Assembly (NCBI GenBank): GCA_002786065.1
Contig: NHNY01000030.1
Span: 264,297-328,296, forward strand
DNA length: 64,000 bases
Reading direction: 5' to 3'
DNA from: Microcyclospora pomicola
Lineage: Eukaryota > Ascomycota > Dothideomycetes > Capnodiales
Part shown: piece after piece, positions 8,944-20,400 of the stretch
How positions within the stretch are numbered: the first letter of the stretch is position 1
How the letters are laid out: the number at the start of each line of letters is the position of its first letter
Program-made: the position numbers and the translations under genes
The notes under the pieces: generated by a model
Seen by the model: only the letters and a program-made list of their open reading frames with translations
Database searches by the model: none
Told to the model about the DNA's origin: nothing

Positions 8944-11900
8944 ATGACTGCACCCGTGTCAGAATCTCATCAATCAGGCTCGCCGGAGCATACAGGCGTG
9001 CACAGCAACACTGCAACATTGCCAGGACGTCAGCCTGAAAGCGTTCCAGACTGGGCAAACTTGAAAGTGCTGCATCGTAATGCGCTGCCACCCCGATCAC
9101 GTTTCATGATCTACAGTTGCGAGGAAGATGCATTATTCCAGTTCGACAACGCTGCAAAATCGATATGCTTGAGCGGCCACTGGAGCTTCCACCTCGCCAA
9201 CAGCCCATTCGAGGCACCCGAGAGCTTCTATGCCCTGGACTACGACTGCTCGGATTGGGGCAAAATCACAGTCCCTGGGATGTGGCAGCTCCAAGGTTTT
9301 GGAAAAGGCCCGCAGTATACGAACTTCCAGTACCCGTTTCAAGTGGTAAGAATCGCTTGCTATGTATGTGATTTGGCAGTGACCTGAAAGTGTGTAGGAC
9401 CCGCCGCATCCACCATTCTCCAACAATGAATGTGGCTCGTACGTGACGACTTTCCATGTACCCACCAAGCTCGCAGACCACGATCTGAGGTTGAGATTCG
9501 AAGGTGTGGATTCATCCTATCACGTCTGGATCAACGGCAAGCAGGTCGGCTACAGCCAAGGTTCTCGTAATGCTTCGGAGTTTGACGTTACGAGCTTTGT
9601 TGATGCGAGTGGCGAAAACACCTTAGCAGTGAGAGTCTATCAATTTTGCGACGGTTCGTATATTGAGGACCAGGTAAGCGACTACTCAGCATTGCGCGAC
9701 GTGTCCTCGCTTACAGTTCAAGGACGAATGGAGAATGAGTGGGATCTTTCGAGATGTAGTTCTGCTGGGCTTCCCCAAACAGACCAGATTCGAAGATCTC
9801 ATGGTTCGCACTGAGCTTGACGAGGACTACAACGATGCCACGCTTGAAATCCAGGTAGAGATGATCGGCCAAGGCTCGCTAAGGGTGAGGCTCTATGATA
9901 CGTCTCACGAAATGCTCATTGGAGACTCTAGAGAAGTAGAAGGCCGCGGCCCAAAGACGGTCAAATTTGCCCTCCCTGTCTCCAGCCCAATGAAATGGAC
10001 AGCCGAAACCCCCGATCTATACGATTTGGTATTGTCCCTGAACAACGAGCAGTTTATTTCCACTCGTGTGGGATTCCGTAAGGTCGAGATGAAAGATGGC
10101 CTGTTCAGGGTCAATGGCAAACGCGTGGTGTTTAGAGGAGTGAACAGGCACGAGCATCATCCTGAGTTCGGCCGTGCTGTCCCTCTGGACTTCTTGATAC
10201 GTGATCTTGAGCTGATGAAACAGCATAATATCAACGCTATCAGGACCTGCCATCAGCCGAACGATCCGAGTTTGTATCTTCTCGCTGATGAGATGGGATT
10301 CTGGATAATGGACGAAGCAGATCTCGAGTGTCATGGCTTTGAGATGGCAGCTGATGGCGCACCGAAAAGAAAGGGCGGTGCAACAAACAACAAGACACCA
10401 AGATTCGCAACACGGGGTGCTGAGAAATGGGTTAGCGACAATCCTGACTGGCATGGTATGTGTTCACGACACTGCTCTCGACACGGCAATGTACTGATTG
10501 CTCGTAGACGCTTACCTCGATCGTGCCATGCACCTCGTCCATCGAGATAAGCTGCATCCTTCCGTCATCATGTGGAGTCTTGGGAACGAGGCTTTTTATG
10601 GTCGAAACCATACCGCGATGGCAAATTGGATACACGCTTTCGATCCTACTCGACCAATTCACTACGAGCCGGACTACAATGCGGACTTTGTAGATCTTTA
10701 CTCTCGTATGTATGTTGGCGTCAGCGACATCATCTCATTTGCCAGGGACAAGAATACAAAGAACAAACCTTTGGTTCTTTGTGAGTACAGCCATGCCATG
10801 GGTACTGGTCCGGGAGGACTCAGAGAATACGTGGATGCATTTTACAATCATCCTCGACTTCAAGGCGGCTGGTTGTGGGAGTGGGCCAATCACGGCCTGC
10901 TCACCAAAACAGAGGACGGGACCCCTTACTATGGATATGGCGGCGACTTTGGCGATGTCCCTAATGACTACAACTTTGTCATGGATGGAGTCCTTCAGAG
11001 TGACCATACCCCAAATAGTGGGCTGGTTGAGTACAAGAAGGCACTAGAGCCCGTACAGGTGGTCGAATTTGACGAGAAGAAGGTGACCATCATAAATCGT
11101 TTGGACTTTGCGACGTTGGATCATTTGGTGTGTCGATGGACAATTGTCGACGAATGTGGTGTGAAGGAGGAATTTGGCAGCATCGGCATGCCTCAAGGAG
11201 TGAAACCTGGAGCGAAAGCAAAGATTCTGTTGCCGAAGCACACCACCACAGTCACTGGCGAGGCGTTTGTTAACTTGAGCTTCTCCTTGAAGGAGAACAC
11301 CAGATGGGCTTATGCTGGCTACGAGCTGGCGTGGGCACAAATTCCTCTGACAACGCGTGCGTCCGTGAACGGTGCTGCTACCGAAGGCGCAAGATTGGAA
11401 GTATTGAAGACTGCCACAAACCTCACCATCATCAGTGCAACACACGAATGGACCGCAGATCTCGTACGCGGCACGCTGATCTCATGGGTGAAACATGGAG
11501 AAGAACTCCTCGCTGGACCGATAATGCCCTCGTTCTACCGCGCTCTGACCGACAACGACAGACCGCAAGATGGACGGGAGTGGAAAGACGCACTACTGCA
11601 CCTCGCGACTCTCCAGACTCAACAGGTGACGTGGCACGAAACGAAACATGGAGAGGTCAAAGTGAGCATGGAACAGAAAATCGCCCCGCCTGGTCTCTCA
11701 TGGTCGATTGACCTCGACATTACATACATCTTCTCCCCGAGCGGGTCGTTGAACGTGCATGTCCTCGGCCATCCGAAAGGATTCCACATGCCGCAAACTC
11801 TACCACGTATCGGATTCACGCTACCACTACGAAACAGCCTGGCGAGACTTGAATGGTTTGGTCGCGGACCTGGAGAAAGCTACAAGGATATGAAGCAGTC

Positions 11901-12282
11901 GCAGAAAGTGGCGCGATATAGCGTTGACGACATTGACGAGCTGTGGGCAGGTCCGGAGTTCCCGCAAGAGTGCTCCAACCGGACAGACACGAGATGGCTT
12001 GAAATATCACATGGCTACCAGACGAAGCTTCGAGCACACTTCTACTCAACCGAGACCGAGGGAGAAACGAAATTGTTTGATTTCATGGCATGTCGTTACG
12101 ATGTCAAGGACATTGATGCTGCGCAGCACCCTTATGAATTGGAGACCAAGAAGCAAAAACACGTCATCCTTCGACTCGACGCGGATCATCATGGCCTAGG
12201 AACAGCCAGTTGTGGACCGAAGACGATGGAGAAATATGCGCTGAAATCAGTACCTTTTGAATTCGGGCTGGCACTGGTCTAG
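8944..12282 (+). CDS. Beta-galactosidase, GH2 family (LacZ type)
   Basis: Four exons, 8944-9345, 9398-9673, 9723-10455 and 10508-12282, give 1061 residues, the size of LacZ-type enzymes. The introns are 52, 49 and 52 nt. No signal peptide is seen, so it is probably cytosolic and hydrolyses imported beta-galactosides. Order: sugar-binding jelly roll (FYALDYDCSDWGKITVPGMW; SYHVWINGKQVGYSQGSRN), Ig-like domain (DEWRMSGIFRDVVLLGFP), TIM barrel (RVVFRGVNRHEHHPEFGR) and C-terminal beta domains (LEWFGRGPGESYKDMKQS). The acid/base is Glu498 in WSLGNEAFYG and the nucleophile is Glu563 in LCEYSHAMG. The third exon might begin at 9717 instead (two more residues, FK); DQ-DEWRMSG fits the family better. 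An in-frame upstream ATG at 8893 is less likely. Confidence 0.93.
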
Positions 12283-12321
12283 ACGATAGGTCCATCGCGA
12301 TCATCAGCGAATACGAATGCT

Positions 12322-14130
12322 TCACCATGTGCAGTTCCCAGGCTTTGACTTCTTGTTGAACCCTTCACATTTCCCTAGCAGCGAGTTAATTGATGTGAAC
12401 TTTCGGCGCATTGCAGATATCCAAGACTTACACATCTCGAGCCATTTCTTCACGGTACGGATCTCCCAAAGATGCGCATTTCGAATGAATTGCGGCTCTG
12501 CCTCGACATCCAAGATACCATAACTGTCCCAATGATGGCCGGCACCCGTGATCAATAATTGTGGGTGCAGAAGCTCTTCCACTGGATCAAGCGAATACCG
12601 AAGTGGGGCAAGGTTCGAGTGGTAGCACACATCTAGCCACACATCCTGATCACCATCGATATGCGCGAGACGTGGGGCGCGAACGTTGTAGCCGCCGAAG
12701 TTGTTGTATCGCCACAGCTCGGGCGTCGGCGGGATTGTGTTGTACTTGCCGGCAGGGAAGGCCCAGGTGCACCACTGCTGGGTGTAGTCGGCTTTGATCG
12801 CACGGGACACGAGCGACGGACCAAGCTCACGTCCGGTTTGATAATTTCCGGACTCGGTGCAGATGGAGTAGGTGTAAGATCGGAGCGCACTGTTGGAGGT
12901 TTCGGCCCAATAGCTTTCGTTTTGCGTTCCGAAGCAGGCGGTACTGTCCAGTGGCGCCCCGTCACATAAAGGGATGATGAACTTCTTGATATAGTTGGCG
13001 TAGTTCCCGAGATTGACCCAGGGCTCCCCAGAGGAGTACTCCGCCAGCTCATAATCAATGGAGGTGATGGACTCGGGGGAATCAGCGGTTATGTTCGTGC
13101 AGAAGAGCCAGAAGTCGTCGCTACCAGACGCGGCACTCCATCCCAACTCCTGCCATGTGTTGGTTGGATAATTGTCGGGCCCGCCGAGAGGGAACGCGAT
13201 CGTCTGGCCGAAGTCCCGATTATCGGTCAGCGCTTCCAGGCCGAACACGCTCTTGACATGAGCGATGGCAATTTCGTTGTTGGTTTCGAAGACATCGTCG
13301 ATCTTGCGAACGATGGCATTTATGCTTGACACGCAGTCCTGTGGGCCATACTTCAAGATTGGATCGTACCATTGCGGGTATGTCAGCACCGCCTTGGTCG
13401 TGCCACTACTGGCTATGCCACCCCACAGAATCCCTGGCTCGCCACCATACTTGGAAAGTGAGAATGCTGTCTGAGCACCAGCTAGACTGCCACCATACAG
13501 AATCCAAGGCGTCCCAGGCGCTGTAAGAGTGGCATTGACGCCTGGGAAGAGTGCATGCTGAGCAAAGTGTGCATTGTCCGCAATGGCTGTGCCTGATTAG
13601 CTTTGGTCTCCTTAGAACGCGGAGCAGCATATACTCTGATCAGTCGTTAGGAAGCGCAACTCATCTGTAGTGGAGCTGTTGAAAGGAAAGCTCTTCCCGT
13701 AATATCTGTTCTCAAGAATGACTCCCAGACCGTTGGTGGCTTGCATCAAGATCTGGATGATACCACTCTCGAGATTCGAGAATCGATTTTCGCCGCTGGT
13801 CTCTCCGCCTATGTAGAGATACACTGGACCGCCAGGCTTGTAGTACGTATCATCGAAGAAATACCGTTGCTTGAAGGTTGCATTGGTGTGTGGCTCATAA
13901 CGAGCACTGTCTGGGAAATGATCGATCTGGACAGACTGTCAGTGAGAAACGACGTGTTGTACGAACACGTCACCTACCAATTGATCGAATGTGTAGGCGG
14001 TGTAATTGGCAGGACGGCCACTGCGCCTTTCGAGTGCTTTGTTCTCTTGTTGCCGGAGGCGTTCATTTTGCAACGGTGAGAGAGCTGCAGTAGTGCCCAG
14101 CACCGCGAGGAAAGCTAGAGTGAACCGCAT
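12322..14130 (-). CDS. Secreted serine carboxypeptidase, family S28 (prolyl-Xaa carboxypeptidase-like)
   Basis: Three exons, 14130-13978, 13926-13635 and 13586-12322, give 569 residues. The introns are 51 and 48 nt. The protein starts with a signal peptide (MRFTLAFLAVLGTTAALS), so it is exported or vacuolar. S28 enzymes cleave peptides after proline. Conserved landmarks: YTFDQLIDHFPDSARYEPHT, GGPVYLYIGGET, GVILENRYYGKSFPF, LTTDQTIADNAHFAQ. The nucleophile is Ser182 in LYGGSLAGAQTAF. The Asp region is HIDGDQDVWLDV and the His is in LLITGAGHHWDSYG. The ATG at 14130 is preferred over one at 14199 because it gives a clean leader. The second acceptor (CACAG) lies close to its CTAAT branch site, so that junction is the least sure. 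Confidence 0.88.
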
Positions 14131-14911
14131 TAGGCCGTGATATTGTGGACGTAAGGTAAGGTATAGAAAAGTAGGTAGTGTAAAGCAGGCGGAAATCACC
14201 AGGAGATGTACAACTTACTTCATCTGGTCGATGCGGTCATACCGTAAGCAGCGTATCCTTGCACGAATCGATGTGCTCTTATCCGAGAGACGACTTCGAT
14301 GTCACATTGCAGTAGTTATCTACGCATTGAGGTTGCAATGCCGCTATCCCGCGTCTGGCAGGTTGATCGTCGACAATCGGAGGGTGTGACTGAACCGAAC
14401 AAATCATCGAGAGCACGAAGATCCGTAAGCAATACACTTGTGCATGATACAAGCCAAAGCAATGTAAGTCTCACGTCGCGGAAGTATTGCTAAGGTAAGG
14501 TATGCAGCCACATGCAGGTACGTAGAGATAGGTGTTGAAGTGCCCGCCTATCTTACGGGAGTCCATGGACTTAATACCTACTTTTCAAACGCATACAGCA
14601 GAGTCCCCTCTTCGATCAGGATAACAGTAAGAGTTACAGATTCACTCCGTCTAACGTCCCTTCGCTCTTTCGTTAACGGTATTCATAGTATACAAGTCTA
14701 GATAAGGTACATGAGTGATCCTGGCAGTCATACACCCAAGCGGCGTGAACCGACGCCACGCTAAATGCTTTGTATGCCGATGCTGGGATTTCTACTGGTG
14801 ATATATAACAAGCTTCGTCTTGCATTCGCGATCGCTTCTATAGCTGAGAAAGACGAACGAGCTATGTGACCATGGCTGTTGTAAGACCACACACCTCGAA
14901 CCTTTGGGCTC
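14131..14911. other. Intergenic, 5' region of the S28 gene
   Basis: This gap holds the upstream region of the S28 peptidase gene and the 3' flank of the ferredoxin gene (both on the minus strand). Several short GGTAAGG-like words are scattered between 14140 and 14520. I recognise no gene, RNA or ordered repeat. Confidence 0.5.
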
Positions 14912-15616
14912 TTACTTCTTTTCAAAGTCCGAAGCCTGTAAGTTTCGAGTCATGGAAGGCAATTTGACCTGCAGAATTGTTAGCACTTCTTCCCCTCCAC
15001 AAAGTATGCTCCGAGCATGCGTCAAGACCATCGGATGGATCGAAGACCCCGGACTCACCACTAGTCCATCTAATGCCTTGCTCATGCTGACCTGGCAGCC
15101 CAACCTACTGGTTTCCGTCAGGCCAAAGGCGAGGTCAAGCATGTCGTTCTCATCATCACTAGGCTCCTCCATCTTGTCGTATGTTGCTTCATCTTGGACC
15201 ACAATGTGACAAGTACTGCAAGCGCAGCTTCCGCCGCATGCGCCCTCCATCTCCAAGTCGTGGGCTTGTGCAATGTCCAGTAAATTGTCCCCATCAGCAA
15301 CCTCGAAAGAATGTGAACGGCCTTCTTTGTCGATGAATGTTACATGGCGCTCTTCGCCAGGACGTGGTGGTTTGAGATCACCATGGGGCCGTGCTGGAGT
15401 CGAGCTGAATGAGCGTCGAATGTGATGCGTCGATGAAGCGACGGTCCTTCTGGAAAACAGTGTCTGCGTCGGTGAACTGTTTCGACCGCATATGGGGCTT
15501 CGTATTTGCTTGCTGTGAAACGCTTGACTCCGCAAGGCGATCTGGGGGCTACTGTCTCTTACTACTTGTGGCCGGCTAGCAGCAAACGCCCGGCGAAGGC
15601 ACTGTCGTTGAAGCAT
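14912..15616 (-). CDS. yah1: Mitochondrial 2Fe-2S ferredoxin (adrenodoxin/Yah1 type)
   Basis: Two exons, 15616-15059 and 14968-14912, give 204 residues. Yah1-type ferredoxins pass electrons to the mitochondrial Fe-S cluster machinery and to heme A synthesis. An Arg/Ser-rich presequence (MLQRQCLRRAFAASR onward, to ~residue 95) precedes the ferredoxin fold. The cluster ligands are in EGACGGSCACSTCHIVV (C-x5-C-x2-C) and in SRLGCQVSM. The C-terminus is LVVKLPSMTRNLQASDFEKK. The 90-nt intron (15058-14969; GTGAGT, GTGCTAAC, CTGCAG) is a multiple of three without a stop. Unspliced reading would insert 30 residues inside a highly conserved tail, so splicing is strongly supported. The start is uncertain: in-frame ATGs also occur at 15736 and 15832, and an ATTGG (CCAAT box) sits only 11 nt upstream of 15616. 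Confidence 0.87.
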   Translation of the reverse strand: MLQRQCLRRAFAASRPQVVRDSSPQIALRSQAFHSKQIRSPICGRNSSPTQTLFSRRTVASSTHHIRRSFSSTPARPHGDLKPPRPGEERHVTFIDKEGRSHSFEVADGDNLLDIAQAHDLEMEGACGGSCACSTCHIVVQDEATYDKMEEPSDDENDMLDLAFGLTETSRLGCQVSMSKALDGLVVSPGSSIHPMVLTHARSILCGGEEVLTILQVKLPSMTRNLQASDFEKK

Positions 15617-16722
15617 GTTCGGGGCTATTGGCTGGGGAAAAGTAAACTGTCTGATAGGAAGAGGAGAGGACGGCGTGGCGAGTCGAGTGGCAGATGCATT
15701 TGTCGGCGTACGGCGCAGCTTCAAACCAGAGCTCATGCGCTTTGCATGCGTGACACTGGACCTGATGATGATCCACCTCACGTCTAATAATGCTGACTCG
15801 CACAGTTTGGGATTATTATTCACTCGGCGCACGGATCATCGGCTTGACCCGCCTACATGAGGTATGTCTTGGGCTTCTGTTCCAAGTGTTTCACATCATT
15901 GTTCACTTCGAGCATCAGTAATATACTCCGAATCGCAAAACAACAGGGCTACATATCTGTGGCCACCAGTCTCCAATTGATGAGGCTTAAGAGAATCTAC
16001 GACATATTGGCCCGATCACTAGCTACCGGCTTTTCATGTGCAGGATTGATGTATTGATTGTTCCAAGTCATGGAATTTGACGCTCACTCGCAAGAATCAC
16101 ATTGCAGACCTTATTCTAGTACTTCCCCAAGGCGATGGCCGCTGGATATGCGATAGTAATAGCTCTCTTGTTGAAGACCTACCTAGAATGTATTGACCCG
16201 TTGGTAAGTTTGCCTGAAGCATTTGGCGGATATCATGCATAGAACTACCGTACGAAGCGTGCGAGCTCCATCCATTCACCATGACGGTTCAAGAAAGTAC
16301 ACAGCATCTTCACGGTGAAGACGATTCAACACTCATGGGCGCACCCCAGCGACTGAATGCCAAGTCATCACGATCCACGTATGCTGGCAAGTGAAAGCTG
16401 TACTGTATCATCTGTATGTATCGCTCCACCACGAACTCAAAGCATGGCAATACGGTTTTAATGCCGCGCCACGCCTAGATTCCGCCGTGTTTGTGGGGAG
16501 GGGGAGAACGTGCGTCCCGCTAAGGTAATTACATACACCACGCGTGTTTACGATCATACCAACTTCTTCGATAAGGGGACCACCTAGGACCTGATGCCAC
16601 CTTCCATGTAACAAATCTGTGCATACACTCTCTATTGCTACTACTTTTGCTTCTCTAGTCCCTTGCTGCCATGTGCGCCAATCGTGCGACTTACCGTCCG
16701 CGATCAGTTACATCTAGCGGGA
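15617..16722. other. Intergenic, divergent promoter region
   Basis: This region lies between the ferredoxin gene (minus) and the DUF4048 gene (plus). A CCAAT box on the minus strand (ATTGG at 15627-15631) is the only motif I would name. If the ferredoxin starts at 15736 or 15832, the first 120-216 bases belong to that gene. Confidence 0.45.
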
Positions 16723-18462
16723 ATGGACGATGTCGCAGTGCCCCATAGGACCACATCGCAGCGACACAGTCGCATACTCCCTATCAATGCCATCTCTCTC
16801 CTGGAAGGCGAGCCCCCTAGCTCTTCGCAAACCTCGCCTGAGCCTGGTAGTGGACGATCTAGCTTTCAAAGTCATAGCAGGACTCTATCAACCACAGCCG
16901 GCGGCAACCCCGACTTGCCTCGATCGAATCGCCTCTCCTTATCATTTCCTGTACAATATACAGATGTGAAAAGCGCCGTACCTGCTTTATCTTCCGAAAG
17001 TTGGGAAGCCCCGGCAGTCCTCCCAGAATCGGCCGCTGCACCCACAGGGCAGACTGATACCAGTTTCTTGACCGCAATCGCGACACAAGAAAGAAAAGTG
17101 TTGGAGTTGAAAGAGGAGCTGCTTCGCGCGGAGGCTGATCTCAATGAGATAAAGAAAAGATGGGCGAAACATGAAGCGAACAAGAAAAGAAACGATGCGA
17201 AGCAGGTCACCAAGTTGCAGACTCTGCCAATGTTCACCGATTCTCCCGACGGCGGTAGCGCTGCAGGGGCGCACAGATCGAGCGTGGGCATGCTTCAAGA
17301 GATAGAGCGGAGAAAGGCTCTGTTGAATGCCACTCGAAATCCAAGTAGAACTGTCTTCAAGGGATCGCGGCACACAAGGACGTTGTCTTTGCTTGCGCCG
17401 GCGACATCGCCAACCATCCGCGATGGCACTGGCGATCTATTACAGCCTCTTCCAGAAAGAAGAGAGAGCTTGCATACACAGCCAACAACAAGATTATCGG
17501 ATGACAAGACTGACAAGACCCGACCGCCTCTGCTCTCCAGGTCTTCTACGACGGGAGACTTGACCGCGGAAGTAGCTAGACATGCCACTGCGGCTATCAA
17601 CCTTCCTGATGCCGCGCTCGATCGAGATGTCTTCATTCGAACAGGCAAGAAAATGGCTACTGATCTGAAGGACGGCTTGTGGACGTTCTTAGAAGATCTC
17701 AGGCAAGCTACCGTAGGAGAAGATGCGACTGTGATACCACCACCCCACGTGCGACGGAAAAGCTCGGCACAGACGGTGACCATGGCGCGAAGACAGGCTA
17801 GCAAAAGCAGCCTACGGCAGAGCTCGAGGGATAGCAGTATCGGTGCTCGTAAGGAGGACAAGAGTGCCAAGGGGACGAGTCCGGCGCGGAAAGCAAAACA
17901 AGCAAAGAACTCGCCCCAGCCCCCCCAGCCGCCACTGCCAGATCTAGCAGATCCATCCTTCTGGAGCGAGCATGGGATTGCTCAAACAACCCCAACGCTT
18001 GTGAAGAAGACCTCGGGAAGGCGACTACAGGACATGAAATCGCACGCGAGGGCACAATCGGTCGCTTCCAGTGAAGCTTGGGATTCGTGGGATCCCGACT
18101 CGCCAAAAGCCGCCAGGTCACAGTCCGATTCACGTTCATCCAGTACGGCATCAGAAGCGATTACAATGCCATCATCCGTGTCCACTTCGACAAGTCCAAG
18201 GACAAGCACGGACAAAGATGCGAGGAAAGATCCGATTCCTTGGCCTGCCTTGAGTAAATTGGGCCCTGCAACCTTGAGACGTACGGCGAGTCATTTGATG
18301 TCGGAGTGGGAGAAGTCCTTGACACCCGATCCCGGGCAGGAATTCACCGGACAGCATGATTATTTGGGATTGGGTGAGCAGGCTATCGTCAAGTCGAGCT
18401 TGTCGCCGAAGATCGGCACGACCAGTAACGAACATAAAGAACGAAGGAGTAAAGTTGATTGA
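16723..18462 (+). CDS. DUF4048-like Ser-rich protein
   Basis: Single exon, 579 residues from the ATG at 16723 (MDDVAVPHRTTSQRHSR). The open frame extends upstream to 16663 but only with a TTG. Most of the chain is Ser/Pro/Arg-rich and probably disordered. Two blocks look conserved. The first is a charged helix at ~residues 115-160 (FLTAIATQERKVLELKEELL into NEIKKRWAKHEANKKRND). The second is FKGSRHTRTLSLLAP, followed by TGKKMATDLKDGLWTFLEDL. The helix plus the HTRTLSLL block is the pattern I associate with the fungal DUF4048 family, whose function is unknown. Many Ser/Thr sites flanked by Arg or Pro suggest phosphorylation (inference). Confidence 0.65.
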   Translation: MDDVAVPHRTTSQRHSRILPINAISLLEGEPPSSSQTSPEPGSGRSSFQSHSRTLSTTAGGNPDLPRSNRLSLSFPVQYTDVKSAVPALSSESWEAPAVLPESAAAPTGQTDTSFLTAIATQERKVLELKEELLRAEADLNEIKKRWAKHEANKKRNDAKQVTKLQTLPMFTDSPDGGSAAGAHRSSVGMLQEIERRKALLNATRNPSRTVFKGSRHTRTLSLLAPATSPTIRDGTGDLLQPLPERRESLHTQPTTRLSDDKTDKTRPPLLSRSSTTGDLTAEVARHATAAINLPDAALDRDVFIRTGKKMATDLKDGLWTFLEDLRQATVGEDATVIPPPHVRRKSSAQTVTMARRQASKSSLRQSSRDSSIGARKEDKSAKGTSPARKAKQAKNSPQPPQPPLPDLADPSFWSEHGIAQTTPTLVKKTSGRRLQDMKSHARAQSVASSEAWDSWDPDSPKAARSQSDSRSSSTASEAITMPSSVSTSTSPRTSTDKDARKDPIPWPALSKLGPATLRRTASHLMSEWEKSLTPDPGQEFTGQHDYLGLGEQAIVKSSLSPKIGTTSNEHKERRSKVD

Positions 18463-18860
18463 GAGGGTGTTTCTTGGATGCTGTCCATTTGGGTTCTGTT
18501 TGGCATGTATCTAGCCTGGGGTGTCTCTCCATGTTGTCAATTCCATGGGTCTGGATACGCTTTGGGATCTGTGATCATGACTTTGGGCATGTATGAATGT
18601 TCTTATCTGCGATCTGTGCATGTATAGCCTGTTGCGAACAGTGGTCGAGTGGACATGTAGAGCACCAAAGCCTCACCGCCAGCGGTGCGGAGGTGATGCG
18701 GTTCTGGTTCCCCATCAGGATTAGTGTATCTTCAGAAAGTTGAATGCATAGGGCCCCTAGAGTAGTCCACCCACGACTTCACGCTTGACCATCCTTCTGC
18801 ATCCCAAGCTTTTTCTTCACATTCCGGTCTCTTCTTCGCATTTGCGCGATCTCAGCGACT
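18463..18860. other. Intergenic, 5' region of TIM22
   Basis: The gap lies between the DUF4048 gene and TIM22, both on the plus strand. A CT-rich stretch (18780-18840) precedes the TIM22 start, as usual for fungal leaders. Nothing else is seen. Confidence 0.5.
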
Positions 18861-19466
18861 ATGGCGTTTCCAGGCATGGGTATGGGTGGCCGCACTGCCG
18901 GTATGGATCCTGACCAGCTTCAGGCTCAGCAGATGATCAAGATGGTATGCATACTCGTTCATTTCTTCACACCGAAGTACTTTACTCATTATTACGCGCA
19001 GATGCAAGGCGTGATGGAATCATGCCCCGGAAAGACCGTCATGTCCGGCACGATGGGTTTTGCATTGGGTGGTGTCTTCGGCCTTTTCATGTCCAGTATG
19101 CGATACGACACACCCATGGGAGCCAGTCTGCCCGGCGGCATACCGAACATCGACAAACTTCCGATGAAAGAGCAGCTGCGGCGCGGGTTCGCAGACATGG
19201 GTAAAGCGTCGTATTCCTCAGCGAAGAACTTCGGCTACATCGGCGCATTGTTCTCCGGCACAGAGTGCGTGATTGAAGGATTCAGGGCGAAGAACGACAT
19301 GTACAATGGTGTGGCGGCTGGATGTTTCACCGGAGGCTGGTTGGCAAGGACGGCGGGACCGCAGGCAGCGTGCGTGGGGTGCTTGGGGTTCGCGGCCTTC
19401 TCGGCTGCCATTGATGGATATATGCGCATGGAGACGACTGACCGCGGCGCGGATCCGATCATTTGA
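18861..19466 (+). CDS. tim22: Mitochondrial inner-membrane translocase subunit Tim22
   Basis: Two exons, 18861-18944 and 19002-19466, give 182 residues. Tim22 forms the carrier translocase channel that inserts metabolite carriers into the mitochondrial inner membrane. Landmarks: [20 protein letters not shown] in the first membrane segment, [20 protein letters not shown], then [20 protein letters not shown] and [20 protein letters not shown]. The conserved CPGK and GTEC-E cysteines are present. The 57-nt intron (18945-19001; GTATGC...GCGCAG) is a multiple of three and has no stop. Reading through it would add 19 hydrophobic/aromatic residues before [11 protein letters not shown], absent from the family as I know it. 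The 3' end converges on the bestrophin-like gene. Confidence 0.92.
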   Translation: MAFPGMGMGGRTAGMDPDQLQAQQMIKMVCILVHFFTPKYFTHYYAQMQGVMESCPGKTVMSGTMGFALGGVFGLFMSSMRYDTPMGASLPGGIPNIDKLPMKEQLRRGFADMGKASYSSAKNFGYIGALFSGTECVIEGFRAKNDMYNGVAAGCFTGGWLARTAGPQAACVGCLGFAAFSAAIDGYMRMETTDRGADPII

Positions 19467-20400
19467 AAGAGCATGATGTATGACATGTTGGCGCGCTTGG
19501 AGTGCGTCGTACTCCGCCCAGGCGCAATCATACGCCCATGGAACGTTGGCTGCTTGGATGGACGACATGGGCGCAGCCACGCGAACCAAGACCGCAAGGC
19601 ATGTTGAGCTTCTATGGCACTGGCAGTGCATTCACCGACCGCTTCCTAGCGCAGACGTATGTGCTCAGCGCCACCGCGAGCTGCGCGGATGGCTGCACGT
19701 TGGCACAAACGACTACACTCCACTCAACCACATCATCGACTGTGTGTACAGAAAGGTGCATCACTAATACATGCATGACTGACCTTCTTGCTTTCTGGCA
19801 CCTTCATAACCCGGTAGTCATCATTGCAGATACACTACTTGCCGTTCTCGACATTACTCAATCGCTGAGCAAGATTGGTCTGCCAACAGGACTGGGCGCG
19901 ACCAATACTTTTGCGAGTCGTGATTCGTCCCTGAGGCTATGGCAGGTGGGGAGACGAAGCGGTCCATTGAGCACGGTGGTCGGCTTCGAGTGCACGTAGG
20001 ATCTCAGAAGCGCAATCGAAACAAGCCATAGACCGGAGTTTTGCTCCCTGAAAATCATTGCTCCACTCCGTCTCATCATTCAGATGCTATATAACCTATC
20101 ATTCCCGGATGAATAGAAAGGCTGAAAACCCCTAGGGTGCTATGAAAGGAGGTCCAACGCGACATGAGTCCCCCCGTCCGTATGTGTTTGCAACCATGTC
20201 AGAGGGTTTCCAACCCGAGCACTGCAAGATACAGCAGTGACTCCGCCCTCCAACGTCCGGACCATGCTTCCTTAATATCGACATCATGACTTCGTCAATT
20301 GTTCCGTCAGCAGAGTAGTCTGCATCCGCTCTATCTTGGCCTCCCTGCTTGCTGCTTTTGCCCGAAGCGCCGCCCGGATATCGTCCACGCTGCTAGCCTC
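19467..20400. other. Intergenic, convergent 3' regions
   Basis: The gap lies between the TIM22 stop and the bestrophin-like stop. An open frame of 165 codons (19502-19999, plus) has a composition unlike its neighbours and no recognisable motif. I treat it as chance. No RNA gene is visible. Confidence 0.5.

Noticed and set aside
19502-19999. 165-codon plus-strand frame after TIM22
   Set aside because: No motif, poor composition, and it lies in a convergent 3' gap.
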